Below, piece after piece: positions 52,201-62,928 of a stretch of DNA of 64,000 nucleotides. Made by a program: the position numbers and the translations under genes. The stretch comes from Oxyruncus cristatus (taxonomy: Eukaryota > Chordata > Aves > Passeriformes > Cotingidae), in NCBI GenBank assembly GCA_013399855.1, contig VXAY01002384.1, positions 62,001-126,000 of the forward strand, written 5' to 3'. Within the stretch, counting starts at the first letter, position 1. Every line of letters begins with the position of its first letter. The notes below the pieces were generated by a model that made no database searches, was not told the origin of the DNA, and saw only the letters and a program-made list of their open reading frames with translations.

Positions 52201-55200
52201 AAGCAAAGAAGCTTCAGAAAGGTGGACTGTCCATACTGGAAACAAAACTCGTGTGCATCAGGGCTCTTCCTGAGATGGTCCCTAACTTGACCAAGTCCTC
52301 AGGTACTCCGAAGTCTGACAGCTGGTGGAGAGAACAGGATACAGATAACAGAAACCAGCCCACTCTGCACGGTCTCTGGTTGGGAGTGGGTAGAGCTGAA
52401 TGAGGCCCTGACTGAGGGAAGCCCACCTGGGGCAGTGAGTGTCTGAGAGCAGCGCAGAGAAGCCAAAGCACTTTCTGCAATAGATCCAAAGGGCAATTTT
52501 TTTAAAATTTTTTTTGTTGTTGTTGTCATTGAATTTTTGGCATTTCCCTTGGTTCAAAGAAATTTTATAGGGTCACAAAAGGGATACTCGGCTGGAGGCG
52601 ATCTCAGATTTTTGGAAGTCGTCAGTGCATTGTAGTTTTGGATTTCCTGACACCACTCTCTGAACTACGAGATTCAGAAAACCCCCGCATTCTAAAGGGA
52701 GGGAAAGAGTGAAACAGCCAAAAGAAGTTCATAACCTCTAAGGGCATGGCCCAAAGACCATTTCTCAGCTCAAATGGTGCCCAGGATGAAGACATCCTGT
52801 AGTAAGCCCCAATACTGGGAGATAAACCAGGGGGAAAAAGGAAGTGATACAGGCAGAGTGTATGAACACAGCCAAAAACACACTTGTAAAATGTAGCAGT
52901 TCCTCTTCAAAAACAGGCCTTTCACAAGGGTGAAAATGTTTACATGTTGAATTTGTCAGGAGACAATTTTATTGTGTATCTATAAATGAGAATTGGGAAT
53001 GGTTAAAAAACCTTTTACTTTCCACAAAAAAAGCTTCCAGGGTGAATAAAAAAAATGCTCTACAGGCAGTAAGTGAGAAAACAAAAAAAAAAAGGAAAGA
53101 AACCCTGATCTTTTTATTTCAATGAATATGAATTAAAATACAAAAATTGCTGGAAATTAATGGATGTCTCCAAAGATGAGGACAATATAAAGATTTTTAA
53201 CAAGCACTTAGGGAATAGAAATATTCTGATATTGGCTTGGCTTGTTGGAGGAAGGAAGGCAGGAAGGTAACAACACATTCCCATATGTAATAAAAGTTCT
53301 TAGTTAAGGTTCATTTCCAAGGAACACGTACTGATAATAGCAGGAAATAACTGAGGAAAACCTGCTGTGTATATTACACAGAATATCAGAAAAATTAGTA
53401 CAGTGCTTTCTGAACTAGCTTAGGAAAAAATGATTGAACGAATCTGATTTTACTAGAAGCCTTTACCAGGGGGACAGAATTTAAAAGAAAAAAACCCAAA
53501 GTTTTAAAATAAAAATGTCTAATAAAAAATGTAAATATTTTTTAAATAAAACAGTGCTTTATTTAAAATATTCTATTACCTATGAGATTAGAACGCTCAT
53601 ACACCATTCTGATGGCTGTGAGATTTCTTTAGACTACAGTTCCCAGGAAATCTGTGGTGGATGTGCTTCTACAGCAGTGGTCTAATACTTAATATCACAC
53701 CCTTAAATGTATTTATCTCATTTAAAATGCATAACGTTAGAACTGTTATAAGAGTTCACATGCATTACTGGATAAAAATTATGCTATGACAGTAACTTAG
53801 AAAAATATCATCTATTGTAAGAACAGTGAACTTGGAACAGCGTTATAAGAACAGTGGAATTCATTGCTTATTTGAGTGCCAGATTTATATTTGTCCACAA
53901 GTTGTTCAGTTGCAAGAGTTCAGGAAACCATCTAGCCCACACTTTTCTGAAGTCTCCTTGTTTCATTAACATATTTTGTCAGGGCAGGACCCAGACACAG
54001 CACTGCAAAGCACCACGGACCTAAAGCTGACAGCTTTGCTAAAGGCTGAGTAAGTCAAAAATGAAAGTGTGTAAGAGGATGTTACTTGAAGCTGGAAAGC
54101 AATTACCACTGCAAAGCAAAGGACTTATTTTGACTGAGCAAATGGGAGTGTAAGGAAAAGAACGAGCCATCCAACTACAGTTCAGCCTCCAGCTCAAGAG
54201 GAGCAATAACCGTTTTCTGCAACTGTGCCCTGCTCAAATGCTCAGTGGCTCCACCTTCCAGGGCCCTGTGGCTGAGCCATGACCTCTGGCACGGCATATG
54301 ACGTGCAGAGGGTCAAACAGACTTGTTCACCAACACTGAGCAAGCGAAGGCCAGCAGAGAAATTCAAAGAATGGAGGGACCTGGTGGTACCAGGACTCCT
54401 GGAGCATACTGGAAGGGGTTTCGGTGGGTTTGGGGTTTGTTTCAAACACAAAAATGACAGATCAGCCTCACTGGAGCGAAGAGCACACGAGAGTGGGAGC
54501 CAGGTCTCCCAACTCACCCTTCATTGCTTCTGCTGACTGGATGAGCTCTGTCACGGCACCAGCAACGCGCTTGGAGAAAGAGGCCAACTGGTGCTTCAGT
54601 TCTGGGGTTGGTTTCTGAAGGATCTAGAGGAACAAATAAAATGTAATACTGCGTATTAGTGAGGATTCCAGAGAACGCTGGAGGATTCCCAAGGCACACT
54701 AGTGAAGGATTTATTTTATACAGAAATCATCTGAGAGAAAACGTGAGCCCAGTGGGAGAACTACAACTGTCAGTGGGGCTCCGGGAGCAAAGGCTGCAAT
54801 GTGGATGCACACCAGGCAAGTGGCACTGCCTGGCACTGCTGCAGGAACTGTCAGTATTGCCTGGAAGTTCTCAATCCTAACCCTAGGGCAGAATTATCCA
54901 AACCAGAGGCACACGTGTGAGTATGTAGGAGGAATACGCAGCTTTAGCACTCCAAGCTCAGGTATCACAGTCACTGCACTTATGGATCAGGCTCAGCCTT
55001 TCCAGAGCTGATTTTCTACTATTAACAGACTGGTTGGTCACCATTTCTAAGAGACAGAATTACAGAGTTCTGAAAGCTAGCTGCCTGTTCTGGAAAAAAT
55101 CAGAGACTGTGAACACAATGGAAATACCAGTTCTGGGCAAGACCCTCAAACAGAAGGGAAAGACAGACATTTCCGAACTTAATTTCTATCAAGTATGAAA

Positions 55201-58200
55201 CTGGGCTTCTTCAAATGAAAAACAGTCAGACACTCAGTGAAGTTGAATTCTTCCCCTGAACAGGAACATTTTCATTTCTAATTACCATATTTTTTTGGTA
55301 AGGAAAAAGATTAAGTTCTGGAAATTCACATATATATTCAGAAGCTCCTTCTGAGAGAAGAGTGACAGATAAATAGAGAGCTTCAAGAGCAAAACAAGAG
55401 GTTGAGTCTTGAAAGTCCCATTCAGGTGTGCATTTTCTTAACCTTTTCAAAAACTCCCCCACAAAGCCCCTCCAGGTGCCCAGGAAAACAGATTGTATCC
55501 TTTTGCCAGCATTTCCCATTTTGCACTCAAATGCCAAACTCCTTCCTTTGACAGAATAAACTCAACTCAATTGTTTTCCTAACTTTGCCTGGTGAGAACT
55601 CTGCCACATGAGGAGTTCCCTCTCTCTCTGGAACTGCCATGTCTGTGTACGTGTGCCCTGGTCTCCTGCTTCCTAAGGATGATCCTTAGCCAGATAATTT
55701 CCACAGTAATCAGAAGTACACGAGTCCTCCGTGGATAAACGATCTGCAGTGCTAACAAAACAACAGTTATAAAAAGTTCATACACTGCATAAACGCTTAT
55801 TATGGTAGAAACTGAGCATTTCAAGGGTTATCTTCCCACAAATGTTCAAAAAATACACAAATGTGGTCATGACTATAATAAAAAAAGACATTGTGCCACT
55901 AGTACTACCTACGGGAGTGTTGACAATGTTGGAATCAAAAAAAAAACCTAAGCAAATTTTAAGAGTAGTTTATGAACTGCGATTTTAAAGCCAATTTAGA
56001 ACTCTCAGCAGATTCTCGGCCCCTGCAGGGTCTTGTACAACAACAAAAGCTCCAGGCTTCCCCTCAACTCAGCGTGATCAGTGCTGACCAAGATGGAGCA
56101 ATGGATATGCAGAAGGACAGGTCAGTCTTCAGCCTTGCTAATACAACTTACTTGGATGTTTTCCAAAGATGCACCAGCCCTACAGCTTGAATTAGCGTGT
56201 CCCTGCACCCAGCCCCTAGCCAGGGGGAATATTCCTCAGAGTAAACAAGTCAGTTTTGTGCCATTTTCCTGATCCAACCTCTGCCCAAGTGGATACAGTG
56301 GCTTAAAAAATTTTAGACATTGCATCTGACAACTCTTGCACCTAAAAATTGTCATTTCCAAAGAGAGATGGCTGCTGAATTGTTCTCCTTGGCACCCCTC
56401 GCCTGACCACTGTGGGAATAACTGAACTTACCAATGACTTTATCACGAGATGCCAGAGGGACTGAATTAGAGATTTCTAGTCTCCCACGGTCTGTGTTTA
56501 TGGAGGGTATAAATTAAATGAGATTATAGATTTAGGGGGTTCTAAACTACCAGCGTTTCCTAAGGCAGCAAACACTGGTGGGGGGAAGGCAAGGAGACAG
56601 AACTTCCTCAGTGCTTTAGGGTCCTGAAAGGAAAGAGGCATTTTATTGGAGGAACAGGCCTTTCTTGCCTTAAGCCTCTTCACTTAAGCAGAGAGGGGAA
56701 GAAATAAAACAAGCAAAATTTGACTCCAGCCTTTGGTCTGTTCCAGCACAGAGTCTGAAACAGGTACTATGACAGAGCACTACAGATCAAATCTGAAAAA
56801 TTCCCCTCAGTACCTTCTAAACTACAAATGGAACAGACATCTAATGCTGAATGACTTCCTGCTGTACAGCTCTAGGAATTACATAACAAGTTCCAATTTT
56901 ATTGAACTGTTTTCCCTGACAGAGGCAAGGAATATATGTACTGCTGTGTTACATATACTTCACCCAGTTGATGTAAGTAATTAGACACGCCATGTTCTCA
57001 GCAGCAAACTTGTTAATCTGCAGTTAGTGGCTGCAAATTTCAGTTTCACAGACATATGTCAGCTGAAAGCCACACAAAAGAAATCACTAATTTAAGTCTT
57101 CTCCAGAAACTTCAGTATCTCACAGCTGTGGGTTCAAACATGTTCTTGCTTCCTACAAATGTCATAGCAGGAGAAGAGCAAAATACTATGGGACAATTAA
57201 TATATTCTGTGATAATTTCTGTATAGTCAAGAAAAGCCAACTGACAGCAGGATTCATGAGCTTGGATTTGAGTGCAGGGGTTTTATGCAGAGCTCTGGGG
57301 GTGTCATGTCTGACGTGCTGGAGAGCTCTCTGTGAGGCAGTGCTGGCTGGGGATTTTGGGATGGCATTGAGCAGGTGGGACTGCAAAAGGCCTGGAACAG
57401 TGTCTTCATATACATTACATAACCCCTTGGGCCTGGGGGACAGGCCTGGGACTAATATCTCTAGTGTTTATTGTGGGCTTACAGGAATACTTAAATAGTT
57501 TATTTGTCAGGGACCTTTTTTATGTCCAGATCTGATCCAGTTCCATTCAAGTACTCCAGCCTTCCTTCTGTCACTCAGTTGGAGCTGCAGTACCAGGTTC
57601 CCTTGAGCTTGCTCTTCCTGAACAGCAAAACTGATCATAACCTTATGACAACCTGACAAAAATGTGTCACTGGCATCACTATAGAAAGAGGGCAGAGAGA
57701 TTGCTCTCCCTGGAAGTGATGCAGAACGTGGCTGCAGGGGAGCCCTTACCAGGAGCACGTGTTCCAGCAGTTCCAAGTAGCCCAGGGTACATTCTGTTCC
57801 AAAGCGCAGGGCTCTCTCCCGAACTTCCTCGCTCACATCTGGGTGATACGATGCTTGCTGAGGAGGCAAAACAACATCAGTATCCAAAACTGCTCCCACT
57901 AGAGGAGAGACAGGGGAAGGAGAAGGGAAAAAAAATTTTTATAGTGTGCAAATGCCAGTAGAGCTTGAGGGCCACCCGTTTCTGTTGTAAATTTGTAAGC
58001 AAACTGTGCTCGAGGAGCAGCAGAGCTCCAGTTCTGAACTAGCACTGGGAACACTTGTCCTTTTACCGGTCTCCTGTCCAGGTGAGCACCTGCAGTCTTT
58101 CTTAGTGTCCTTCCTCAGGCATTACCAGCAGTAGCACTGCTTCTTGCTGCCAGTTAAGAACAAAGAGAGAAACTCTTGAAGAACCATCTTTTCTTCTCTA

Positions 58201-61200
58201 CTGTGATTTCTTCCAATGCAAATACTGAAAAGCATCTTGGGGCTCCTTGGGCTCTTGGATTCTGTATATACACTGTTCTACACTGCAAAGGTTTTATTAT
58301 TGTGGCTCTTCTTTTTCACTAATACCAACACAAAAAAATAAAAATTGTAAGCACAGTTTTGCCACCCATAAAGGCCATTTACACCTTACAGGTTAGAAAT
58401 ATGCTAAACCCAGTTTTTTATTGTAAGCCTGGACAGCCCACTGTCAAGGCATGGATGCAGAAATGGCCACCTGGTTGACAGCAAAGCACTGGGCTGGCCC
58501 CAGAAGACTTTGGGCCAGTCACAGGTCAACCACCAGCCCTGTGCACGGGTCAAACGTGGGTGTCCCACTTTCCCTTCTCCATCCCACAGGATAAAGACTT
58601 TGTTCCTTACAGAAACATTTGCAAATGGCAGATTTGAATGGCAGAACTTATCCTGAAGTTCCAGGATATTGTTACTCTACACAAGAGGGACAAAACCCAA
58701 CCCAACCAACCCACNNNNNNNNNNNNNNNNNNNNNNNNNNNNNNNNNCCCAAACAACCATTAGCTGCTTCTCATTGCCTGGTACCACTCTGTAAATAAAA
58801 GTTTATTGATGGCTTTAGCTTGACACAGTGATTTAATAAAGCAACAGCAGTGCTGGAGCATCTGCCTAAATACTGAGAGAAGCAGCAGCAGAGTCAGATC
58901 TTTGACTTTATCTGGACTTCCACTGATTATAATGTCTGACGTCTGACAGAAGCCTGACTAACTCGCCCAATTTATTTTTAATAAAAAGTGAAAGCTGTAG
59001 CCTCTTCGAGCCTTGTATTTTCTACAGTAAACTTCTAGGGAATTCTTTTATTGAACAGGAGGACCCACTGTTGACAGGTGACACTTCCTAAGAATTAAGA
59101 AATTTAGCGTTTCCTCCCACAAAGCAGCTCCTTCCACTCCTGCAGCCTCTTATCTTCCCTTAGGCCGGGGATTATCTCACTGCTCGCTTATTTTAGGCCC
59201 TTTCCTGCAACCCACAACATCCCAACCAGCGCTGGCAGCAGCTGGTCTCTGGGCTCCCTCTGCAGGGACACTCAGGATCAGCAGAGCAGGAAAAGGGCTT
59301 TGCAAGCCTCCTTCATCTCCTCATCCTGCCAGCAAATAACATCAAGGGTGAGGAGCCGGGAGGAGACAGCACAGGATTCTCCTCATCTTCAGCCCGCTTC
59401 AACTGAGCTCCAGAAGCCCAAAAAATTCAGAATATTTTTTTAAACATTTTTCAAATAAGGCAAAGGATCTCCCAGTGTTTCTTATGAATATATTGTAAAG
59501 CATGCTCTAATGTCTCTTTTTCACTTAATATTACTGTAACACAGGCCATTAGAGTAAGCACCTGTAGGAGAGAAATATCAGGTTCCTTCTATGTTTTGCA
59601 TACATAACCAAGACTGATATCAGAATATTTTGGGAGCAGTTTTAAGGCTTAATGAGTCTTCAAATAAGCCATAAACTTCACAGCAGCCTAAAGAGGTGAC
59701 AGAAGTCATTTCAGGAAGTCATTTTTGTAACCCAGAAACATCCTGACAGACACCCCACTACTCCAGCTGGGACTTGGAACAGAAGTGCTTTCTCTTCCAG
59801 GCTCAGGCAGAGAGTCTGAACAAACATCTCAAGATGAACCAGAACACAGATTTGTTCCCTCACTCTGAAGCTTCTCTCCACTACCAGCCCTCATTTTCTC
59901 TTACGTGCTTTCAGAACGAGGGCAGCAAACACGACCTGACTCCGGGAGCACATCTTGTGGCCCTCATGGATAACTGGTGGAGGAAGGTTTCTGAGGGCTG
60001 CTGAGGTCCCTCCAAAGCCACTTCTCCAGCTCCTCAGTGTCTCCTCACAGGCCCTGTGCTCACTCCAGTGCCATCAGTGCCTTTACTCTTTTGGGGAGCC
60101 CAAGCCTAGACCCAGCCTAACTAGTGCTGAGAAAGGTGAGTAATTGCCTCCCTCAGTCTCCTGGCTGTGGAATGATCTGAGTGATTACTCACTGCAATTG
60201 CTTGCCATGGTTTTGATGGACCTTTCATATTTGTTTCCTTTCCAACAGCAATCATTACAAATACTGATATTACGCACAGGTTACTTACTGCATAGTCATT
60301 ATTTTATACAAATAGGTAATAAAGAAAGTAATTGTTGTTATCTTAGGGCCTGGTCTAACATTCAATAAATGTAATTACAGTGTTTCCACTGACTTTAATA
60401 AGAGTTGTCTCGGTTCATTGCATCCCCCAGTAAGCAACCTCATTGTCTTTTGAAATAGCATCTACTTATAAATACAGAATTAGTAATGAGCACTGTAAAT
60501 TCATGTACAGCAGAACAAGCACAAGCATCTATATAGCTGCTAATAATTCAAATCCCTTATTCTACTTGCCTTAGGCAACTGGCAATGAAATAGAACTTAC
60601 ATTTAAATTCCTGACACCAGGGAAGTCAGAGCTACATTCTGTACAACTCTACACATACTTTTGTCTGAGTTCAAAGGACATAAAAATCTGATGATTTACT
60701 GAATGCTTATTCTACAGCTTAGCTAAATAACACTAGAAATCCCTCCAGTATGTGTTAAATATCACAAAACCCAAGTGGCACTGCATCCCACAGCTTTTAC
60801 AGCACAGTGGGGCTGACTGCTGGTTCCTACCCCTAAAAGTCAAGCAATGTGGTTTATCGTGGAAATGCCAGTTTGTGGAATTAATGGCATAAGATTTCTA
60901 AGTCTCTGAGCAGAATTTTCTAAATCAGGACCTAAACCAAGATTTTCTAAATCAAGTCTGGGTCAGACTGCGTATTTAGAAGCTTTTTTAAATGACACGA
61001 CTGTTTTTCCTAGATTTTTAGATAACACATAAAATTAGTATTCCTGCAGACTTTTATTCCTGTTTGCCCAATAAATGCTCTCGATCTTAAGAAAACTAGA
61101 CAAGACAAAACTAGATCTGCTGCCTGGGCACTGCATCATTCCAGGTAAGTAAAATGATTCCCAGCCATCTTCCTCTCTTTGTCACAGCAATCCCCTGGGA

Positions 61201-62928
61201 GATCACAAATGCTTTTCCAGCATCCCAGACCTCCACTGTTCACTCTGCAGGAAGTTCCATCCTGCTGGACGCTTGCAAAGCACGAACCACTCAGAAGCAA
61301 TTAACTGGGAGCAAACACAGAGATAAAATATGACTGTTCACAAATCAGCGTTCAGAAGTGAGCGCTGGGCTGTGCGCGCCTGCGGGAGGGTTTGTAACGC
61401 TACCAGAAAGAGAGGATTCTGCTCCTGAGAATTTGCTGCCTGTTTGGAGAGATGGAAAACTAAAATGTGCCTGCACTGGCCACTTCAAAATGCCAGAGGT
61501 GTGTATTGATGTGCACCTGAATTGATGCTTGAATTGATCTGTCAGAATGTTGCACAGTCATAAACTGTTCTGAGCTTCCCTTACTAGTTTCAGTTACCTG
61601 GATTGTCCCTAACACTAATTAGGCTATGGCAGTTCTCATGGAAGTAGTGCAGTATAATTTTCCCATGCAAATTGGAGCTGCTTTGTTGTGCTGACCTTCT
61701 GAGGTTATGGAGAGGACAGAAGCAAAATTCGGGGGATGAAAAGTGGTCAAAAACTGTGAGATGCTAAAAAACCCGTTAGCAAACTAAGTCAAGATAAAAA
61801 GCTTTATTCACTGGTTTTGTAAAAATCCAGTTCTAAGTTATATTAAAACTTGCACTTTTGCATGAGGATCATTTTAAAAGCCCAATTAACCCTTCTGTTT
61901 GGGCAGCATTGGGCTAAAAATTAATGTGGGACTGACGTAGGCAGTTAGGAATTTGACCAAATACTGAAAACAGACCCCACAGAGAGAGCACCATTATTTC
62001 ACTGTCACCTTCCACACATGGAAATGCAGAAGTAAATAACTATGATTTACAGGTAAAGGCACTTTGCTACTACAGTTACTACTGAAGACTAAAAAGAATG
62101 AGATCTTTATAATCCCATTTTTTAGTTATTTATGCCTAGGTCTTTTTTTGTCATCAGAAAAAAGCCAAATGGCTTCCTAGCCCTTTATATGGCACACAGT
62201 TCCCCCCAGGTTTTGCAGGGCAGTTTTTTGAAGTTGTCTAGCTCAAGCAAGTGTAGAAAACAGGGCACCACTATTTTTAGTGCAAATGCAAAACATTCTG
62301 AAAAAGCACAGACACTGAGCAAATGGACAGGTTTGGTTAGGGGGTGGAAAGGAATATTGAAAATAGACCAGAGGGATTCCTTTCACCATTCCGAGGAATA
62401 TTGAAATGATATTTGTGACCGCGAGATTATTTGTATATTCCACCACTTGCACAGATTATTTGTCTTCTGACTGGAAACGAGGAAATTTCAGCTCAAATAA
62501 AATTTCTCGTTTTCACAAAAAGAAACCAGTCAATATTAATGCTGCTTTTGGTGTGTCCACAGCACACAAAATCCTTTCGAGAGGTACGTTCCCTGAAGAT
62601 TCTCCCAACCGTTAACTTCCTCACGGGAAAAGCCCAGCGTTAACACAAAGAGACCGAACAAAAAAATGCAATGTTCTATGGATTCAGAGGCACAGACACA
62701 CACACAGAAAGCTCGGTGCTAGGCACGGAAGCGCGTCTTTACCTTACAAGCTGTCAGCATGTCAGCGACTGCTTTGCGGCTCAGATTCGCTGTAGCAATC
62801 ACATCCTCCTGCCTGCATGAGTTCCCAGCTGCAACAGCTTTGGCAGTTGCCATGGTGATTCCCTTCGTCATCCGGATGGACTCTTCAGGTGATGATGTCT
62901 TTTCTGGAACCTCGCTCGACTGAAACAC
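40171..62928 (-). CDS. TLN2: Talin-2, C-terminal part (nine exons, spliced)
   Basis: Talin-2 is a large cytoskeletal adaptor that links integrin tails to F-actin at adhesions. Nine minus-strand exons join in this order: 62743-62928, 57750-57857, 54518-54623, 51837-51961, 45288-45413, 43469-43531, 43198-43380, 41212-41337, 40171-40299. They total 1152 nt, or 383 codons plus TAA, with consistent phases and GT-AG borders throughout. If the protein has the usual talin-2 length of about 2540 residues, this is roughly residue 2160 to the end: most of rod bundle R12, the R13 I/LWEQ actin-binding module and the dimerisation helix. The segment AAFGKAEDDDVVVKTKF and the end LPTELREDEG are talin-2 type; talin-1 has AAAFEEQENETVVVKEKM and LPSELRDEH (recalled sequences). 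No frameshift or in-frame stop interrupts the exons, so the gene looks intact. Exons 5' of position 62928 are outside the window. Confidence 0.97.
40300..41211 (-). other. TLN2: TLN2 last intron (912 bp)
   Basis: GT-AG intron (gttggt ... cttctag) between the R13-linker exon and the last coding exon. No repeat, RNA gene or other exon was recognised in it. Confidence 0.9.
41212..41337 (-). CDS. TLN2: TLN2 exon: R13 end and linker to dimerisation helix
   Basis: This exon has 42 codons, AAGNAVKRASDNLVRAAQKA through VGGIAQ. The acceptor is ttcaaag before GCT and the donor is CAG|gttggt; both borders are phase 0. The acidic stretch KAEDDDVVVKTK is the flexible linker between R13 and the dimerisation helix and is the clearest place where talin-2 differs from talin-1. 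The acceptor tract is only moderately pyrimidine-rich, but the RLQ-AAGNAVKRAS join matches the family exactly. Confidence 0.96.
41338..43197 (-). other. TLN2: TLN2 intron (1860 bp)
   Basis: GT-AG intron (gtactt ... ttcaaag). It contains T-runs near 41563 and 41639 and is otherwise unique-looking AT-rich sequence. Nothing else is supported. Confidence 0.9.
43198..43380 (-). CDS. TLN2: TLN2 exon: R13 core with KVK actin-contact motif
   Basis: This exon has 61 codons, ARMVAAATSNLCEAANASVQ through DSEAMRRLQ. The acceptor is tgtcttgtag before GCC and the donor is CAG|gtactt; both borders are phase 0. GHASEEKLISSAKQVAASTA and LLVACKVKADHDSEAM form the centre of the I/LWEQ module. The KVK triplet corresponds to talin-1 residues 2443-2445, known from mutagenesis to matter for F-actin binding by ABS3. 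It is intact here, so actin binding is probably retained. Confidence 0.97.
43381..43468 (-). other. TLN2: TLN2 short intron (88 bp)
   Basis: GT-AG intron (gtgagt ... tcttgtag) of only 88 bases between two R13 exons. It has no stop-free in-frame continuation, so it is a real intron rather than unspliced coding sequence. Confidence 0.92.
43469..43531 (-). CDS. TLN2: TLN2 exon: short R13 linker exon
   Basis: This exon has 21 codons, VGAIPANAADDGQWSQGLIS plus A. The acceptor is ctgttttttcag before GTT and the donor is GCT|gtgagt; both borders are phase 0. The DDGQWSQGLISA motif is shared with talin-1 and lies within the I/LWEQ module. Only an 88-base intron separates it from the next exon. Confidence 0.97.
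43684..43721. repeat. 19-bp tandem duplication
   Basis: Two adjacent copies of ttggcagagtaagtgtgtt, the second with one substitution (c for t in aagcgtg). Intronic in TLN2. Confidence 0.85.
43801..43848. repeat. 19-bp tandem repeat, about 2.5 copies
   Basis: The unit gtaattaccacagtaacca occurs twice exactly and a partial third copy (gtaattccca) follows. It lies about 80 bases from the other 19-bp duplication in the same intron. Confidence 0.88.
44381..44410. repeat. Perfect inverted repeat (11-bp arms, 8-base loop)
   Basis: The arms tttgtataact and agttatacaaa are separated by eight A-rich bases. They lie in a TLN2 intron. This may be a miniature transposon remnant or chance; no mature RNA is recognised. 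Confidence 0.6.
45114..45150 (+). repeat. 37-base direct repeat, copy 1
   Basis: The copy starts ttttaaacagaaccaggcct and ends gtattgtgat. It matches 46221-46257 at 35 of 37 positions. The two copies flank the TLN2 exon 45288-45413. The family is not recognised. Confidence 0.8.
45288..45413 (-). CDS. TLN2: TLN2 exon: R13 actin-binding helices
   Basis: This exon has 42 codons, QADETLDFEEQILEAAKSIA through RELVAQGK. The acceptor is ggttatag before CAA and the donor is AAG|gtgggt; both borders are phase 0. LDFEEQILEAAKSIAAATSALVKSASAAQREL is a highly conserved I/LWEQ signature. A 37-base direct repeat flanks this exon (45114-45150 and 46221-46257). Confidence 0.97.
46221..46257 (+). repeat. 37-base direct repeat, copy 2
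   Basis: Second copy of the repeat at 45114-45150, in the same orientation and about 1.1 kb away, with two substitutions. The next bases diverge at once on both sides. Confidence 0.8.
48831..48851 (-). ncRNA. MIR190A: miR-190a-3p (passenger arm)
   Basis: This is the 21-base 3' arm, starting ctatatatcaaac and ending atattcct. It is identical to the recalled vertebrate miR-190a-3p and pairs with the 5p arm across the hairpin. Confidence 0.9.
48867..48888 (-). ncRNA. MIR190A: mature miR-190a-5p
   Basis: This is the 22-base 5' arm product. It starts tgatatgtttgata and ends tattaggt, identical to the vertebrate miR-190a-5p sequence I recall. The seed (bases 2-8) is gatatgt. Confidence 0.95.
51837..51961 (-). 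CDS. TLN2: TLN2 exon: start of R13 I/LWEQ module
   Basis: This exon has two bases plus 41 codons, reading (G)TEWVDPEDPTVIAETELLGA through KPRAKPK. The acceptor is attccag before GG and the donor is AAG|gtgagt. TEWVDPEDPTVIAE and the alanine-rich SIEAAAKKLEQLKPRAKPK run mark the beginning of the I/LWEQ (talin/HIP1R/Sla2) actin-binding module. Its 6.4 kb downstream intron carries MIR190A. Confidence 0.97.
51962..54517 (-). other. TLN2: TLN2 intron (2556 bp)
   Basis: GT-AG intron (gtgagt ... attccag), strongly AT-rich from about 52900 to 53800 with several A-runs. No feature beyond low complexity is supported. Confidence 0.88.
54518..54623 (-). CDS. TLN2: TLN2 exon: R12, end
   Basis: This exon has 35 codons plus one base, ILQKPTPELKHQLASFSKRV through AEAMK. 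The acceptor is ctctag before ATC and the donor is AAGG|gtgagt. It ends in phase 1: its last G completes a GGG glycine codon with the first two bases of the next exon. The ILQKPTPE and RVAGAVTELIQ segments are typical of talins. These helices lead into the R13 module. Confidence 0.96.
54624..57749 (-). other. TLN2: TLN2 intron (3126 bp)
   Basis: GT-AG intron (gtaagg ... cctctag). Apart from a short 17-base palindrome at 55673-55689 (ctaaggat-g-atccttag), nothing distinctive is visible. Confidence 0.88.
57750..57857 (-). CDS. TLN2: TLN2 exon: R12, middle
   Basis: This exon has 36 codons, QASYHPDVSEEVRERALRFG through LLEHVLL. The acceptor is tgcctcctcag before CAA and the donor is CTG|gtaagg; both borders are phase 0. 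The preceding exon ends in TGTAAG, so the join reads TACK-QASYHPDV, as in mammalian talin-2 (recalled). The open frame continues 41 bases upstream into the intron and offers another AG at 57899-57900. That acceptor would give the wrong phase after the AAG, so the inner acceptor is chosen. Confidence 0.95.
57858..62742 (-). other. TLN2: TLN2 intron (4885 bp) with an assembly gap
   Basis: GT-AG intron (gtaaag ... cctcctcag). It contains the 33-base N gap at 58715-58747 in a C/A-rich simple sequence. The rest is unique-looking, with no recognised exon or RNA gene. Confidence 0.88.
58715..58747. other. Assembly gap (33 N) in a C/A-rich tract
   Basis: Thirty-three unknown bases preceded by acccaacccaaccaacccac and followed by cccaaacaacc. 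The flanks suggest a (CCCAA)n-like simple repeat. Confidence 0.97.
62743..62928 (-). CDS. TLN2: TLN2 exon: rod bundle R12, first part
   Basis: This exon has 62 codons, beginning VFQSSEVPEKTSSPEESIRM and ending DMLTACK. The acceptor is a pyrimidine-rich tract ending ttttag before GTG; the donor is AAG|gtaaag. Both borders are phase 0. The segment GITMATAKAVAAGNSCRQ is close to the mammalian talin-2 sequence I recall. It belongs to the helical bundle just before the actin-binding module. A second AG nine bases into the exon (tttcag before TCG) could act as an alternative acceptor and would drop three residues, but the chosen site has the better polypyrimidine tract and fits the VFQ start remembered from mammals. 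It is the most 5' TLN2 exon found here; none was recognised between 62929 and 64000. Confidence 0.94.

Noticed and set aside
55673..55689. 17-base palindrome ctaaggat-g-atccttag
   Set aside because: It is too short to support a functional hairpin or transposon end without other evidence.
57858..57898. Upstream extension of the TLN2 exon (GAVLDTDVVLPPQ) using an AG at 57899-57900
   Set aside because: The outer acceptor would break the reading phase after the preceding AAG codon. The inner cctcctcag acceptor gives the family-standard TACK-QASYHPDV join.
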